Part shown: positions 8,736-18,118 of the stretch, piece after piece
How the letters are laid out: every line of letters begins with the position of its first letter
How positions within the stretch are numbered: the stretch's first letter is position 1
Assembly: GCA_028870275.1 (NCBI GenBank)
Contig: JAGWPY010000179.1
Location: 1 to 33,464 of the forward strand
Length of the DNA: 33,464 bases
Direction: 5' to 3'
DNA from: Gammaproteobacteria bacterium
GTDB lineage: Bacteria > Pseudomonadota > Gammaproteobacteria > Steroidobacterales > Steroidobacteraceae
Notes under the pieces: model-generated
What the model was told of the DNA's origin: nothing
The model's database searches: none
The model's input: the letters and a program-made list of their open reading frames with translations, nothing else
Made by a program: the position numbers and the translations under genes

Positions 8736-11700
8736 ATGGATTACCCACGGCGGTTCGGCCGTCGGTCGCCTCAGGGAGGTTCTGCAGCCTTGTCACGCGA
8801 TGCCGCGATGGCCGTTCGGCCACAGGAACCGCTGCCCGCGGTGAGCCTGAACCGCCTGCTGGAGCGCCAGCTCGCCGAGGCGCGCCGGCGCGGCGGCGAG
8901 GTCGATCTGGACGCGTTGTTGCGCATCGTCAGCTTCCACTACGACCGCATCGACGAGGAACGCCGCGGGGTCGTGCGTTCGATGCAGATCATGTCGGACG
9001 AGGCCCAGGCCCTCACCCGCGAGATCCGCGAGCGATCGGCCTCGCACCTGCAGGCGATCCTCGACAACGTCAAGGACGCGATCCTCACCATCGACGAGCA
9101 GGGACACATCGAGAGCTGCAATCCGACCGGCGAGCGCGTATTTGGTTACGCGCAGGCCGAGATCCTCGGCCGCACGCTCGAATTCCTCCTGCCGGACCTG
9201 ATCGACGACGGCCCGCGTGCATTCCTCGAGCGCCTCGCCACGCGCATCGACGACACGCACGTCGATCTCGCCGCGCAGCAGGTATGGGGACTGTCCAAGG
9301 ATGGCACGCGCATCGCGGTCGAGATCGCCGTCAGCAAGGCGGACCTCAGCCGGCGCGAGGGCTACATCGTCTGCATTCGCGACATCAGCGAGCGGCACCT
9401 CGCCGAACAGCTGATCCGCGAGAGCGAGGCGCGCTACCGCACGCTCGTCGAGCACGCGCCTGAGGCGATCGTGGTGTTCGACGTCGATCTGGGGCGGTTC
9501 GTCGAGGTGAACGACAACGCCTGCCGCTTCTTCAAGATGGACCGGCAGACCCTGCTCGCCTGCGGCCCCCGGGAGATCAGTCCGCCGGTGCAATTCGACG
9601 GCAGCGCGTCGTTCGGCGTGGTGCGTGGCTACGTCGAGGGCGCGCTCTCGGGCGCCGCGCCGGTGTTCGAGTGGGCGCATTGCGACTCTGAAGGCCGGGT
9701 CATGCCCTGCGAAGTCCGCCTGGTGCGCCTGCCGAGCTCGAACCGGCGGCTCGTCCGCGCGAGCATCACCGACATCACCGAGCGCAAGCGCACGGAGGCG
9801 CTCGCCGCGGGCGAGCGGCGCGTGTTCGAGAAGATTGCCGCCAATGCCACGCTCGGCGAGGTCCTCGAGTCGATCGCCGACACCGTCGAGCGCGTGCTGC
9901 CCGCGAGCTTCGGGGCGATCGCGCTGCTCGACGCCGAGCGCCGTTCGCTGATTTTCGGCGCCGCGCCCCGCCTGCCGCGCGAGTTCGTATTCGCGATGGA
10001 AGGCGTGCCGGTCGATGCGCGCTTCGGCAGCTGCGCCGCGAGCGCCGCCTCGGGCCAACCGGTGGTCTCGGCCGACATCGGCTCGGACGAGCACTGGGAG
10101 TGCCGCCGCGACGCGGCCACGCTCTGCGGCATGCGCGCGTCCTGGTCGATTCCCATCCTGGCGCGCGACGGCCTGGTGGTCGGCACGTTCGCGGTCTACC
10201 GCCAGCAGACCGGCGCTCCGACCGAGCGCGATCTCGAATGCCTGCACCGCATGGCGCAGATCGCCGGCATCGCGATCGAACGACGCACCGCCGAGGACGC
10301 GCTGCGGGCGAGCGAGGCGAAGTTCCGCGGCCTGTTCGACGGTGTGATGGAGGGTGTCTATCAGTCGACCCGCGAGGGCCGCCTGCTGGCGGTCAACCCC
10401 GCGTTCGTGCAGATGCTGGGCTACGACTCGGCCGAGGAAGTCTGCGCCCTGCCCGTGGCCTCGCTCTACTGGTTCCCCGCCGACCGCGATCACTACGTGC
10501 GGCGGATGGAGGACGAGGGCGAGATGCGCAACGTCGAGTTCAACCTGCGCCGCAAGGACGGCCGGATGCTGGTCGTCGAGGACAACAGCCGGGTGGTGCG
10601 CGACCCCAAGGGCCGGGTGATCGGTTACGAGGGCACCATCACCGATATCACCGAGCGCAAGCGGGCGGAGACGGCCGTCTTCCAGGCGAAGGAACGCGCC
10701 CAGGTCACGCTGCAGTCGATCGGCGATGCGGTGATCACCACGGACTCGGCGGGCCGCATCGACTACATGAACCCGGTGGCCGAGAGCCTGATCGGCTGCG
10801 AGAGCCGCGAGGCTCAGGGCCGCTTGATCGGCGACGTGCTGATCGTGGTGGATGAGGCGACGCGTGAGCAGAGCGAGTGCCCGGTGAGCCGCTGTCTCAG
10901 GGAGGGCCGTGTGCTCGGACTCGCCGAGCATACGGTGCTCGTCAACCGTCGCAGCAAGGAGATCGCCATCCAGGATTCGGCCGCGCCGATCCGGGACCGC
11001 GAAGGCAACATGATCGGCGCGGTCATGGTCTTCCACGACGTCAGCAAGGAGCGCCGTCTGCACCGCGCTCTGTACTACCAGGCGAGCCACGACGCGCTCA
11101 CCGGGCTGATCAACCGCCGGGAGTTCGAGAATCGTCTCGCGGCCGCCGTGGAGAGCGTGCGCGAGAACGCGCAGAGCCGCCACGCTCTGCTCTATCTGGA
11201 TCTCGACCAGTTCAAGCTGGTCAATGACACCTGCGGGCACCCGGCGGGCGATCAGCTCCTCAAACAGATCACCGGCGTGCTGCAGTCGCGGGTGCGCGCC
11301 GGGGACACGCTCGCGCGCCTCGGCGGCGACGAATTCGGCATTCTTCTGCAGGACTGCTCGCTCGATCAGGCGATGCGCGTCGCCGAGACTCTTCGCCAGG
11401 CGATCCGCGACTACCGGTTCATCTGGCAGGACGGCGTGCTCGGCGTGGGTGTGAGCATCGGCATCGTCGAGATCACCACCGAGACGCCGACCGTCGCGAA
11501 CGTGATGAGCGCCGCGGACGTCGCCTGCTATTCGGCCAAGGACTCCGGCCGCAACCGTCTGCACCTGTACACGCCGGACAACGTGCCGGAGCGGCACAAG
11601 GAGATGCACTGGGTCTCGAAGCTGACCCGGGCCTGCGAGGAGAGCCGCTTCGACCTGGTGTACCAGCCGATCGTGCCGATCGGCGCGACCGCGCCGGCGC

Positions 11701-12368
11701 GCGAGCACTTCGAGCTCATGCTGAGACTGCGCGACGAGTCGGGCGCTTTGATCGCGCCGGCCGAGTTCATACCGGCCGCCGAACGCTACAATCTGATGCC
11801 CTCGATCGACCGTTGGGTCGTCAAGACGGCGCTCGACCGGGTCGCGCACCGTGGCGATTCGGGCGTGGCCCCCTATACGATCGCGCTGAATCTGTCGGGC
11901 AACTCGCTCAACGACGAGCGCTTCCTCGAATACCTGATCGGGCTGCTCTCGGGCGCAGAATTCGCCCCGGGCGCGATCTGTTTCGAGATCACCGAAACGG
12001 CCGCGATCGCCAATCTCGGCAACGTGGTGTACTTCATGCGCGAGCTCAAGGCGCGCGGCTGCCACTTCGCGCTCGACGACTTCGGCAGCGGTCTGTCCTC
12101 GTTCATGTACTTGAAGACCCTGCCGGTCGACTATCTGAAGATCGACGGTCAGTTCATCGAGAACGTCACGCGCGACCCGGTCGACCGCAGCATGGTCGAG
12201 GCGATCAGCCAGGTCGGCCGGGCGATGGGCATACAGACCATCGCCGAGCGGGTCGACTCGCCCGAGGTCCTCGAGGAGCTCGCCAGGCTCGGGATCGGTT
12301 TCGCCCAGGGCTTCCACGTGGCGAGGCCTCAGCCGATCGCCGACTTCCCCTATGCCGTGCGCGGCTGA
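8736..12368 (+). CDS. Multi-PAS/GAF diguanylate cyclase/phosphodiesterase (GGDEF + EAL)
   Basis: Several PAS/PAC repeats (DITERKR), a GAF-like segment, GGDEF ARLGGDEFGILL with upstream RAGD I-site, EAL region (FELMLRL, ALDDFGSGLSSFMYLKTLPVDYLKIDG). The start may instead be TTG at 8790 with an upstream GGGAGG. Confidence 0.93.
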   Translation: MDYPRRFGRRSPQGGSAALSRDAAMAVRPQEPLPAVSLNRLLERQLAEARRRGGEVDLDALLRIVSFHYDRIDEERRGVVRSMQIMSDEAQALTREIRERSASHLQAILDNVKDAILTIDEQGHIESCNPTGERVFGYAQAEILGRTLEFLLPDLIDDGPRAFLERLATRIDDTHVDLAAQQVWGLSKDGTRIAVEIAVSKADLSRREGYIVCIRDISERHLAEQLIRESEARYRTLVEHAPEAIVVFDVDLGRFVEVNDNACRFFKMDRQTLLACGPREISPPVQFDGSASFGVVRGYVEGALSGAAPVFEWAHCDSEGRVMPCEVRLVRLPSSNRRLVRASITDITERKRTEALAAGERRVFEKIAANATLGEVLESIADTVERVLPASFGAIALLDAERRSLIFGAAPRLPREFVFAMEGVPVDARFGSCAASAASGQPVVSADIGSDEHWECRRDAATLCGMRASWSIPILARDGLVVGTFAVYRQQTGAPTERDLECLHRMAQIAGIAIERRTAEDALRASEAKFRGLFDGVMEGVYQSTREGRLLAVNPAFVQMLGYDSAEEVCALPVASLYWFPADRDHYVRRMEDEGEMRNVEFNLRRKDGRMLVVEDNSRVVRDPKGRVIGYEGTITDITERKRAETAVFQAKERAQVTLQSIGDAVITTDSAGRIDYMNPVAESLIGCESREAQGRLIGDVLIVVDEATREQSECPVSRCLREGRVLGLAEHTVLVNRRSKEIAIQDSAAPIRDREGNMIGAVMVFHDVSKERRLHRALYYQASHDALTGLINRREFENRLAAAVESVRENAQSRHALLYLDLDQFKLVNDTCGHPAGDQLLKQITGVLQSRVRAGDTLARLGGDEFGILLQDCSLDQAMRVAETLRQAIRDYRFIWQDGVLGVGVSIGIVEITTETPTVANVMSAADVACYSAKDSGRNRLHLYTPDNVPERHKEMHWVSKLTRACEESRFDLVYQPIVPIGATAPAREHFELMLRLRDESGALIAPAEFIPAAERYNLMPSIDRWVVKTALDRVAHRGDSGVAPYTIALNLSGNSLNDERFLEYLIGLLSGAEFAPGAICFEITETAAIANLGNVVYFMRELKARGCHFALDDFGSGLSSFMYLKTLPVDYLKIDGQFIENVTRDPVDRSMVEAISQVGRAMGIQTIAERVDSPEVLEELARLGIGFAQGFHVARPQPIADFPYAVRG

Positions 12369-12389
12369 GGCCTCATTGGACCCGGGGGC

Positions 12390-12407
12390 GCGGCGTTCGG
12401 TCGCCGC
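12390..12407. terminator. GC-rich hairpin GCGGCG-ttcggt-CGCCGC in the convergent gap; candidate bidirectional terminator without a U-tract
   Basis: Perfect 6-bp stem with a 6-nt loop between two convergent stop codons. Confidence 0.35.
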
Positions 12408-12419
12408 CCGCGCCATGCG

Positions 12420-13544
12420 CTAGGGCTTGTTCGGTTTGAGCACGCCGCGACGCATCTGGTCGCGCTCCATGCTGACGAACAGCGCGCGGAAATTCCCCTG
12501 GCCGAAACCCTCGTCGCCGCGGCGTTCGATGATCTCGAAGAAGATCGGACCGATCAGCGTGCGCGTGAAGATCTGCAGCAGGTATCGTCCGTCCGCGCCG
12601 TCGACCAGGATGCCGCGCCGGCGCAATTCCTCCACCGGCAGGCCGTGACCGGGTAAACGCTCCTCGAGCATCTCGTAGTAGGCATCCGGCGGCGGTGACA
12701 TGAACGGCAGGCCCGCGGCCCGCAGGGCGTCCCAGGTGGCGAACATGTCGTCGGTGCGCAGGGCGACGTGCTGGATGCCCTCGCCGTGGTACTGCTCGAT
12801 GAACTCCTGGATCTGGTCGAGGGGTCCCTCGCCGGGCGCGTTCTTCGGTTCGTTGATCGGAATGCGGATCTTGCCGCAGGGCGCGACCAGCGCGCGGCTG
12901 GTGAGGCCCGTGTACTCGCCGCTGATGTCGAAATACTGCTGTTCGCGGAAGCCGAACACGCGCCGGTAGAAATCCTCGAAGTAATCCATCCGGCCCTTGC
13001 GCACGTTGTGGGTCAGGTGGTCGATTTCGACCAGCCCGGAACCGCGCGGCTGCGCTTCGATGCCCGGTTCGGCGAGAAAGTCGATGTCGTAGATGGACGG
13101 CCCCGCGTGCCGGTCGACCAGGTAGATCAGGCTGCCGCCGATGCCCTCGATCGCCGGGATGTTGAGCTCCATCGGTCCGACCGTGCCCTTGACCTCGCGG
13201 GCGCCGGCGGCGAGCGCGGCGCGCAGCGCCTGCGCGGCGTCGCGCACCCGGAACGCCATCGCACAGGCGCTGGGTCCGTGGGCGCGCGCGAATTCCTGGG
13301 CGAGGCTGTCTGGCTCGGCGTTGACGATGAAGTTGATGCGGCCCTGGCGGTACAGCGAGACGTTCTTGGAGCGGTGCCGGGCGACCCGGCGAAAACCCAG
13401 GGTCTCGAACACGCGACCGAGCTCGGCCGTGTCGGGAGCCGTGTATTCGACGAACTCGAAGCCGTCGGTGCCGAGGGGATTGTCCGCGCGTCCGGGCGAG
13501 GGTACCGACGCGGCAACGGGCGCGGATGGCGACGTCGTGCGCAT
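12420..13544 (-). CDS. hpd: 4-hydroxyphenylpyruvate dioxygenase
   Basis: [88 protein letters not shown]. Start MRTTSP at 13544. Confidence 0.95.
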   Translation of the reverse strand: MRTTSPSAPVAASVPSPGRADNPLGTDGFEFVEYTAPDTAELGRVFETLGFRRVARHRSKNVSLYRQGRINFIVNAEPDSLAQEFARAHGPSACAMAFRVRDAAQALRAALAAGAREVKGTVGPMELNIPAIEGIGGSLIYLVDRHAGPSIYDIDFLAEPGIEAQPRGSGLVEIDHLTHNVRKGRMDYFEDFYRRVFGFREQQYFDISGEYTGLTSRALVAPCGKIRIPINEPKNAPGEGPLDQIQEFIEQYHGEGIQHVALRTDDMFATWDALRAAGLPFMSPPPDAYYEMLEERLPGHGLPVEELRRRGILVDGADGRYLLQIFTRTLIGPIFFEIIERRGDEGFGQGNFRALFVSMERDQMRRGVLKPNKP

Positions 13545-13664
13545 GATGGCCGACCTCGGAGATGCCACAAGAGGGGGCGGATCGTAGCAGCGGCCCGGCG
13601 CGGCTGTCGACCCGCCGTATCGCAGCGCGCCGCCGCCGTCGCGGCAGGCTACGCCGATCTCGGG

Positions 13665-13670
13665 TAATCT
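13665..13670 (+). promoter_or_regulatory. Candidate -10 (TAATCT) for dusA, 8 nt before the start codon
   Basis: cgggTAATCTttccggcaATGGATG. Confidence 0.4.
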
Positions 13671-13678
13671 TTCCGGCA

Positions 13679-14665
13679 ATGGATGTTCTCGATCGACGGC
13701 TGTGCGTCGCGCCGATGCTGGATTGGACCGATCGGCACTGCCGCTATTTTCACCGCCTGCTCGCCCCGCATGCGCTGCTCTACACGGAGATGCTGGTCGC
13801 CAAGGCGGTCCTGCACGGCGACCGCGCGCGCCTGCTGCGCTTCGATCCGGCCGAACGGCCGGTCGCGCTGCAGCTGGGCGGGAGCGATCCGGGTGAACTC
13901 GCCGAGGCCGCGGCGATCGGCGCCGCGGCGGGCTATGCGGAGATCAACCTGAACTGCGGCTGTCCGAGCGAGAGGGTGCGTAGCGGCGCCTTCGGGGCAT
14001 GCCTGATGGCCGAGCCGGACCTGGTCGCGAGCTGCGTCCGGCGCATGCGCGATGCGGTGCGCGTACCGGTCACGGTCAAGTGTCGCATCGGCATCGATGA
14101 TCGCCAGGACTATGAGTTTTTCGCGCGTTTCGCGGCCGCGCAGGCCGATGCGGGCGTCGATGCCCTGATCCTGCACGCGCGCGCGGCGATCCTCAAAGGC
14201 CTCTCGCCGAAACAGAATCGCGAGATCCCGCCCTTGCGCTACGAATACGCGTATCGCCTGAAGTCCGAACGGCCGTCGCTCGAGCTCGTGCTGAACGGCG
14301 GCATCGGCGGCCTCGAGGCCGCGAGGGGCCACTTCGCGGCCGGTGTCGATGGAGTGATGCTCGGTCGCGCGGCCTATCAGAGGCCCGCGCTGCTCGCCGC
14401 CTTCGAGCGCGAGTTCATCGATCCCGACTGGTCCCTGCCGTCGGCGGAGGCGCTGCTCGAGGCGATCGTCGCCTATGCGCGCCGCGAGCTCGAACGCGGT
14501 ACGCGGCTGCACGCGATCACACGTCACCTTCAAGGCCTGATCGCCGGCAGCGACGGTGCGCGCGCCTGGCGGCGGTTCCTCGGCGAGATCGCCACCCGGC
14601 CCGATGCGCGGCCCGAATTGCTGGCGGCGGCCTTGCCGCTGGTGCGGGGCCGGCTCGCCGCCTAG
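13679..14665 (+). CDS. dusA: tRNA-dihydrouridine(20/20a) synthase DusA
   Basis: [81 protein letters not shown]. Confidence 0.96.
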   Translation: MDVLDRRLCVAPMLDWTDRHCRYFHRLLAPHALLYTEMLVAKAVLHGDRARLLRFDPAERPVALQLGGSDPGELAEAAAIGAAAGYAEINLNCGCPSERVRSGAFGACLMAEPDLVASCVRRMRDAVRVPVTVKCRIGIDDRQDYEFFARFAAAQADAGVDALILHARAAILKGLSPKQNREIPPLRYEYAYRLKSERPSLELVLNGGIGGLEAARGHFAAGVDGVMLGRAAYQRPALLAAFEREFIDPDWSLPSAEALLEAIVAYARRELERGTRLHAITRHLQGLIAGSDGARAWRRFLGEIATRPDARPELLAAALPLVRGRLAA

Positions 14666-14721
14666 GACGACGGGGCGGCCCGGTCCGTACGCCTGGGTAG
14701 GGCGCGATGCGCCAGATTAAG

Positions 14722-14727
14722 TATAAT
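14722..14727 (+). promoter_or_regulatory. Consensus -10 TATAAT just upstream of the cyclase-FHA gene
   Basis: gattaagTATAATcgtgccgcgacATGGG; 11 nt to the ATG, no Shine-Dalgarno. Confidence 0.55.
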
Positions 14728-14738
14728 CGTGCCGCGAC

Positions 14739-15638
14739 ATGGGAAACGAAGTCGAAGTTGCAATCCTGTTCGCCGACGTCGTCGGCAGCACCAAGCTGTA
14801 CGAGCAGCTCGGCGACGTACGCGCGCGCGACATGGTCGGGATCTGCATCGACGTGATGCGCGGCGCCACGGAGCACAATCAGGGCACCGTGATCAAGACG
14901 ATGGGCGATGAGGTCATGGCGACCTTTCCTACCGCGGATTCGGCGCTCGACGCGGCCTCGCAGATGCAGAAGGAGATCTCCGCGCACCCCTCGCTCAAGG
15001 TCGGCGAGCACGCGGTGGCGATCCGCATCGGCTGCAACTTCGGTCCGGTGGTCACCGAGAACCGCGACATCTTCGGCTCGGCCGTGCACACCGCGAACCG
15101 CATGACCAGCCAGGCTAAGGCCGGCCAGATCATGACGACCTCGACGATGGTGGAGCACCTGTCGGGTGAATGGCGGGCCTCGGTGCGCCAGATCGACATT
15201 GCCACCCTGAAGGGCCGCAGCAGCGAGGTCGCGCTGTTCGAGGTGCTCTGGCAGCCGGAGGACGTGACCAGCATGGTTCCGGCGATCGCCGCCCGCGATC
15301 GCTCGGGGCGGCCGATGCGCCTGCGGCTTCGCTACCAGGGTCAGGAGATCTTCGTCGACGACGGGCATGCGAACGTGAGCATCGGCCGCGCCGAGGATAA
15401 CGATCTGGTGGTCAAGGGCAACCTGATCTCGCGATTGCACGCCCGGGTGGAGATCAGCCGCAACAAGTTCATCCTGGTCGATCAGAGCACCAACGGCACG
15501 TTCGTGGTCGGCAAGGACGGCGAGGAGGCGTTCGTGCGGCGCGACTCGATGCAGATTCGCGGCGAGGGACTGATCGGGCTCGGCAAGGCTCCCGACAGCA
15601 ATTCCTCGCAGGTGATCCGCTACGCCTGCGAGGACTGA
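14739..15638 (+). CDS. Class III adenylate/guanylate cyclase catalytic domain fused to a C-terminal FHA domain
   Basis: VAILFADVVGSTKLYEQLGD, GTVIKTMGDEVMATF, DIFGSAVHTANRM (cyclase); SIGRAEDNDLVVKGNLISRLHARVEI...STNGTFV (FHA). Confidence 0.92.
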   Translation: MGNEVEVAILFADVVGSTKLYEQLGDVRARDMVGICIDVMRGATEHNQGTVIKTMGDEVMATFPTADSALDAASQMQKEISAHPSLKVGEHAVAIRIGCNFGPVVTENRDIFGSAVHTANRMTSQAKAGQIMTTSTMVEHLSGEWRASVRQIDIATLKGRSSEVALFEVLWQPEDVTSMVPAIAARDRSGRPMRLRLRYQGQEIFVDDGHANVSIGRAEDNDLVVKGNLISRLHARVEISRNKFILVDQSTNGTFVVGKDGEEAFVRRDSMQIRGEGLIGLGKAPDSNSSQVIRYACED

Positions 15639-15659
15639 TCGGACTGAGCCGACCCGGGG

Positions 15660-15677
15660 CCGGCGGTTCCGCGCCGG
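15660..15677. terminator. GC-rich hairpin CCGGCG-gttccg-CGCCGG in the convergent cyclase/pckG gap
   Basis: Perfect 6-bp stem, 6-nt loop between convergent stop codons; no U-tract. Confidence 0.35.
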
Positions 15678-15683
15678 ACGCCT

Positions 15684-17459
15684 TCAGCCGCCGACGCGGC
15701 GCAGAGCCTCGCCGAGTTCCCGCTTGAGCGCCTGGGGCAGGCGTTCTCCGAACTCATCGAGATAAGCACCGACCTGGCCGAATTCGGCGCGCCATGCGTC
15801 CCGATCCACTTCGAGCAGCTCGGCGAGCGTCGAGCCGTGGATCGGCAGCCCATGCGTGTCGAGATCGGTCGGTCCCGGCAGGTGTCCGATCGGAGTGTCC
15901 ACCGCGCCGGCAGCGCCGCCGCAGCGGTCGATGATCCAGCGCAGCACGCGCATGTTCTCGCCGAATCCCGGCCAGAGGAACTTGCCATCGTCTCCCTGGC
16001 GGAACCAGTTCACGTGGAAGATCTGCGGCGGGCGCTCGAGCGCCGCGCCGACCTTGATCCAGTGGTCCCAGTAGTCGGCGAAGTTGTAGCCGGCGAAGGG
16101 TTTCATGGCCATCGGATCGCGACGGACCACGCCGACCTCGCCGGTCGCCGCGGCCGTGGTCTCGGAGGCGACGCCGGCGCCGATCAGCACGCCATGCGTC
16201 CAGCTGCGCGCCTGATAGACGAGCGGGGCGAGCGAGCGGCGGCGTCCGCCGAACACGATGGCCGAGATCGGCACGCCCTGAGGCGCATCGGCCGCGGGCG
16301 AGTAGCACGGATTCTGCTCGGCCGAGACCGTGAAGCGCGAGTTCGGGTGAGCGGCCGGGCCCTTCTTCGGATCGAACGGCCGGCCCTGCCAGTCGAACAG
16401 CGGTTCGCCGGCCTGCAGGCCCTCCCACCAGGGCTCGTCCTCGGCGGTCAGCGCGACGTTGGTGAAGATGGTGTCGCGGCGGATGGTCTCGAAGGCATTG
16501 CGGTTGGTCTGCGGATTGGTGCCGGGAACCACACCGAAATAGCCCTTCTCCGGATTGATCGCATACAGACGGCCATCGCTCCCCGGATGCAGCCAGGCGA
16601 TGTCGTCGCCGACCGTCCAGACCTTCCAGCCGGCATAGCTCGCCGGCGGGATCAGCATCGCGAGGTTGGTCTTGCCGCAGGCCGAGGGGAAGGCGCAGGC
16701 GAGGTAGTGGGTCTCGCCGCGCGGGTTCTCGATGCCGACGATCAGCATGTGCTCGGCGAGCCAGCCCTCGCGGCGCGCCTGCCAGCTGGCGATTCGCAGC
16801 GCGTGGCATTTCTTGCCGAGCAGGGCGTTGCCGCCGTAGCCCGAGCCGAAGCTCTTGATCGACAGCTCCTCGGGGAAGTGCATGATGAAGCGCCGGGCCG
16901 GGTCGAGCTCGCCCGTGGAATGCAATCCCTTCACGAAGGTGCCCTCGCGCGCGATCCGCTCGAGCGCCTCGCGGCCCATGCGGGTCATCAACCGCATGTT
17001 CAGCACGACGTAGGGGCTGTCGGTGATCTCCACACCGCAGCGGGCGTAGGGCGAGTCGATCGGCCCCATGCAATAGGGCACGACGTACAGGGTCCGTCCG
17101 CGCATGCAGCCGCGGAACAGATCGTCCATCTTGCGATGGGCCTCGGCCGGCGCCATCCAGTGGTTGTTCGGACCGGCATCCTCCCGCTCGCGGGTGCACA
17201 CGAAGGTCACGTGCTCGACTCTCGCCACGTCGTTCGGGTCCGAGCGGTACAGGTGGCAGCCGGGGTAGCTCGCCGCGTTGAGCGGAATCAGCTCCCGCGC
17301 CTCGACCAGGCGAGCCTGCAGAGCCCGCCGTTCGGATTCGCTGCCGTCGCACCAGACCACGGCATCCGGCACGGTCAGGCGGGCCACTTCGGCGACCCAG
17401 GCAGCGACCTCGCGGCTCAGGTTCTCGAGATGGGTGATTCGTTGCGGGGCGGTGGCCAT
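15684..17459 (-). CDS. pckG: Phosphoenolpyruvate carboxykinase (GTP-type)
   Basis: VVWCDGSESE, GPNNHWMAP, FPSACGKTNLAMLIPP, GDDIAWLHPGSDGRLYAINPE, FGGRRRSLAPLVYQA. GAGGA upstream of the ATG at 17459. Confidence 0.97.
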   Translation of the reverse strand: MATAPQRITHLENLSREVAAWVAEVARLTVPDAVVWCDGSESERRALQARLVEARELIPLNAASYPGCHLYRSDPNDVARVEHVTFVCTREREDAGPNNHWMAPAEAHRKMDDLFRGCMRGRTLYVVPYCMGPIDSPYARCGVEITDSPYVVLNMRLMTRMGREALERIAREGTFVKGLHSTGELDPARRFIMHFPEELSIKSFGSGYGGNALLGKKCHALRIASWQARREGWLAEHMLIVGIENPRGETHYLACAFPSACGKTNLAMLIPPASYAGWKVWTVGDDIAWLHPGSDGRLYAINPEKGYFGVVPGTNPQTNRNAFETIRRDTIFTNVALTAEDEPWWEGLQAGEPLFDWQGRPFDPKKGPAAHPNSRFTVSAEQNPCYSPAADAPQGVPISAIVFGGRRRSLAPLVYQARSWTHGVLIGAGVASETTAAATGEVGVVRRDPMAMKPFAGYNFADYWDHWIKVGAALERPPQIFHVNWFRQGDDGKFLWPGFGENMRVLRWIIDRCGGAAGAVDTPIGHLPGPTDLDTHGLPIHGSTLAELLEVDRDAWRAEFGQVGAYLDEFGERLPQALKRELGEALRRVGG

Positions 17460-17530
17460 GCGAATTCCTCGTCTTTTGCGCCCCGAATGCCGGAGCCGTT
17501 CTCCGCGCAGTAGTGTACCATAGGCATAAA

Positions 17531-18118
17531 ATGCCCAAAGATCAGACAGTTACGTTACGCATACGAATGCCGTCGCGGCGCTCGGCGAGAATCGTTCTCG
17601 GCATCGCGGCGAGTGCGGCCGTGACGCTTGCGAACGGCGGCACGCCGCTGGTTGGCACGCCGCCGGTCGGTGCGCCGGCCGGTACGCCGGCCGGTACGCT
17701 GCCTGCCGGCGTGCACGTGCGTATCCGCGCCGAGGTCGAGCGACTGAGTTCGGCGGGCGGGCGCACGCGGATCCGTCTGGTGCCGGCCGATCGCGTGGTC
17801 GCGGGCGATACCGTGGTCTACACGCTCTCGGTCCAGAACGACGGGCCCGATCCCGTGGCGGGGGTGGACGTGACCACGCCGATCCCGGCGCGCATGCGCT
17901 ACCTGCCGGGCAGCGCGGTCGGACCGGGTGCGGTCGTCGAATTCTCGGTCGACGGCGGACACAGTTACCAGCCGGCCGCCGCCTTGCGGGTGAGCGGCGC
18001 CGACGGCAAGCCCCGCGCCGCGGTCGCGGCCGACTACACCGACATCCGCTGGACCCTGCAGGACGTGCTGCACGCCGGGTCGGTGGCCTTCCTGCGCTAT
18101 CGCGCGGCGTTGCGCTGA
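17531..18118 (+). CDS. Putative exported protein with a DUF11-like domain and a Gly/Thr/Pro-rich linker
   Basis: Signal-peptide-like MPSRRSARIVLGIAASAAVTLA, repetitive GTPLVGTPPVGAPAGTPAGTLPAG, then DTVVYTLSVQNDGPDPVAGVDVTTPIPARMRYLPGS. Start uncertain (GTG 17513, ATG 17531 or 17567). Confidence 0.72.
   Translation: MPKDQTVTLRIRMPSRRSARIVLGIAASAAVTLANGGTPLVGTPPVGAPAGTPAGTLPAGVHVRIRAEVERLSSAGGRTRIRLVPADRVVAGDTVVYTLSVQNDGPDPVAGVDVTTPIPARMRYLPGSAVGPGAVVEFSVDGGHSYQPAAALRVSGADGKPRAAVAADYTDIRWTLQDVLHAGSVAFLRYRAALR

Noticed and set aside
8793-12416. 1207-aa minus-strand ORF fully antisense to the GGDEF/EAL gene
   Set aside because: Composition typical of the shadow frame of a GC-rich gene (RDHAELV-rich, no recognisable domain); the plus-strand frame has clear PAS, GGDEF and EAL motifs.
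15837-17513. 558-aa plus-strand ORF antisense to pckG
   Set aside because: Shadow ORF; PckG motifs are in the minus-strand frame.
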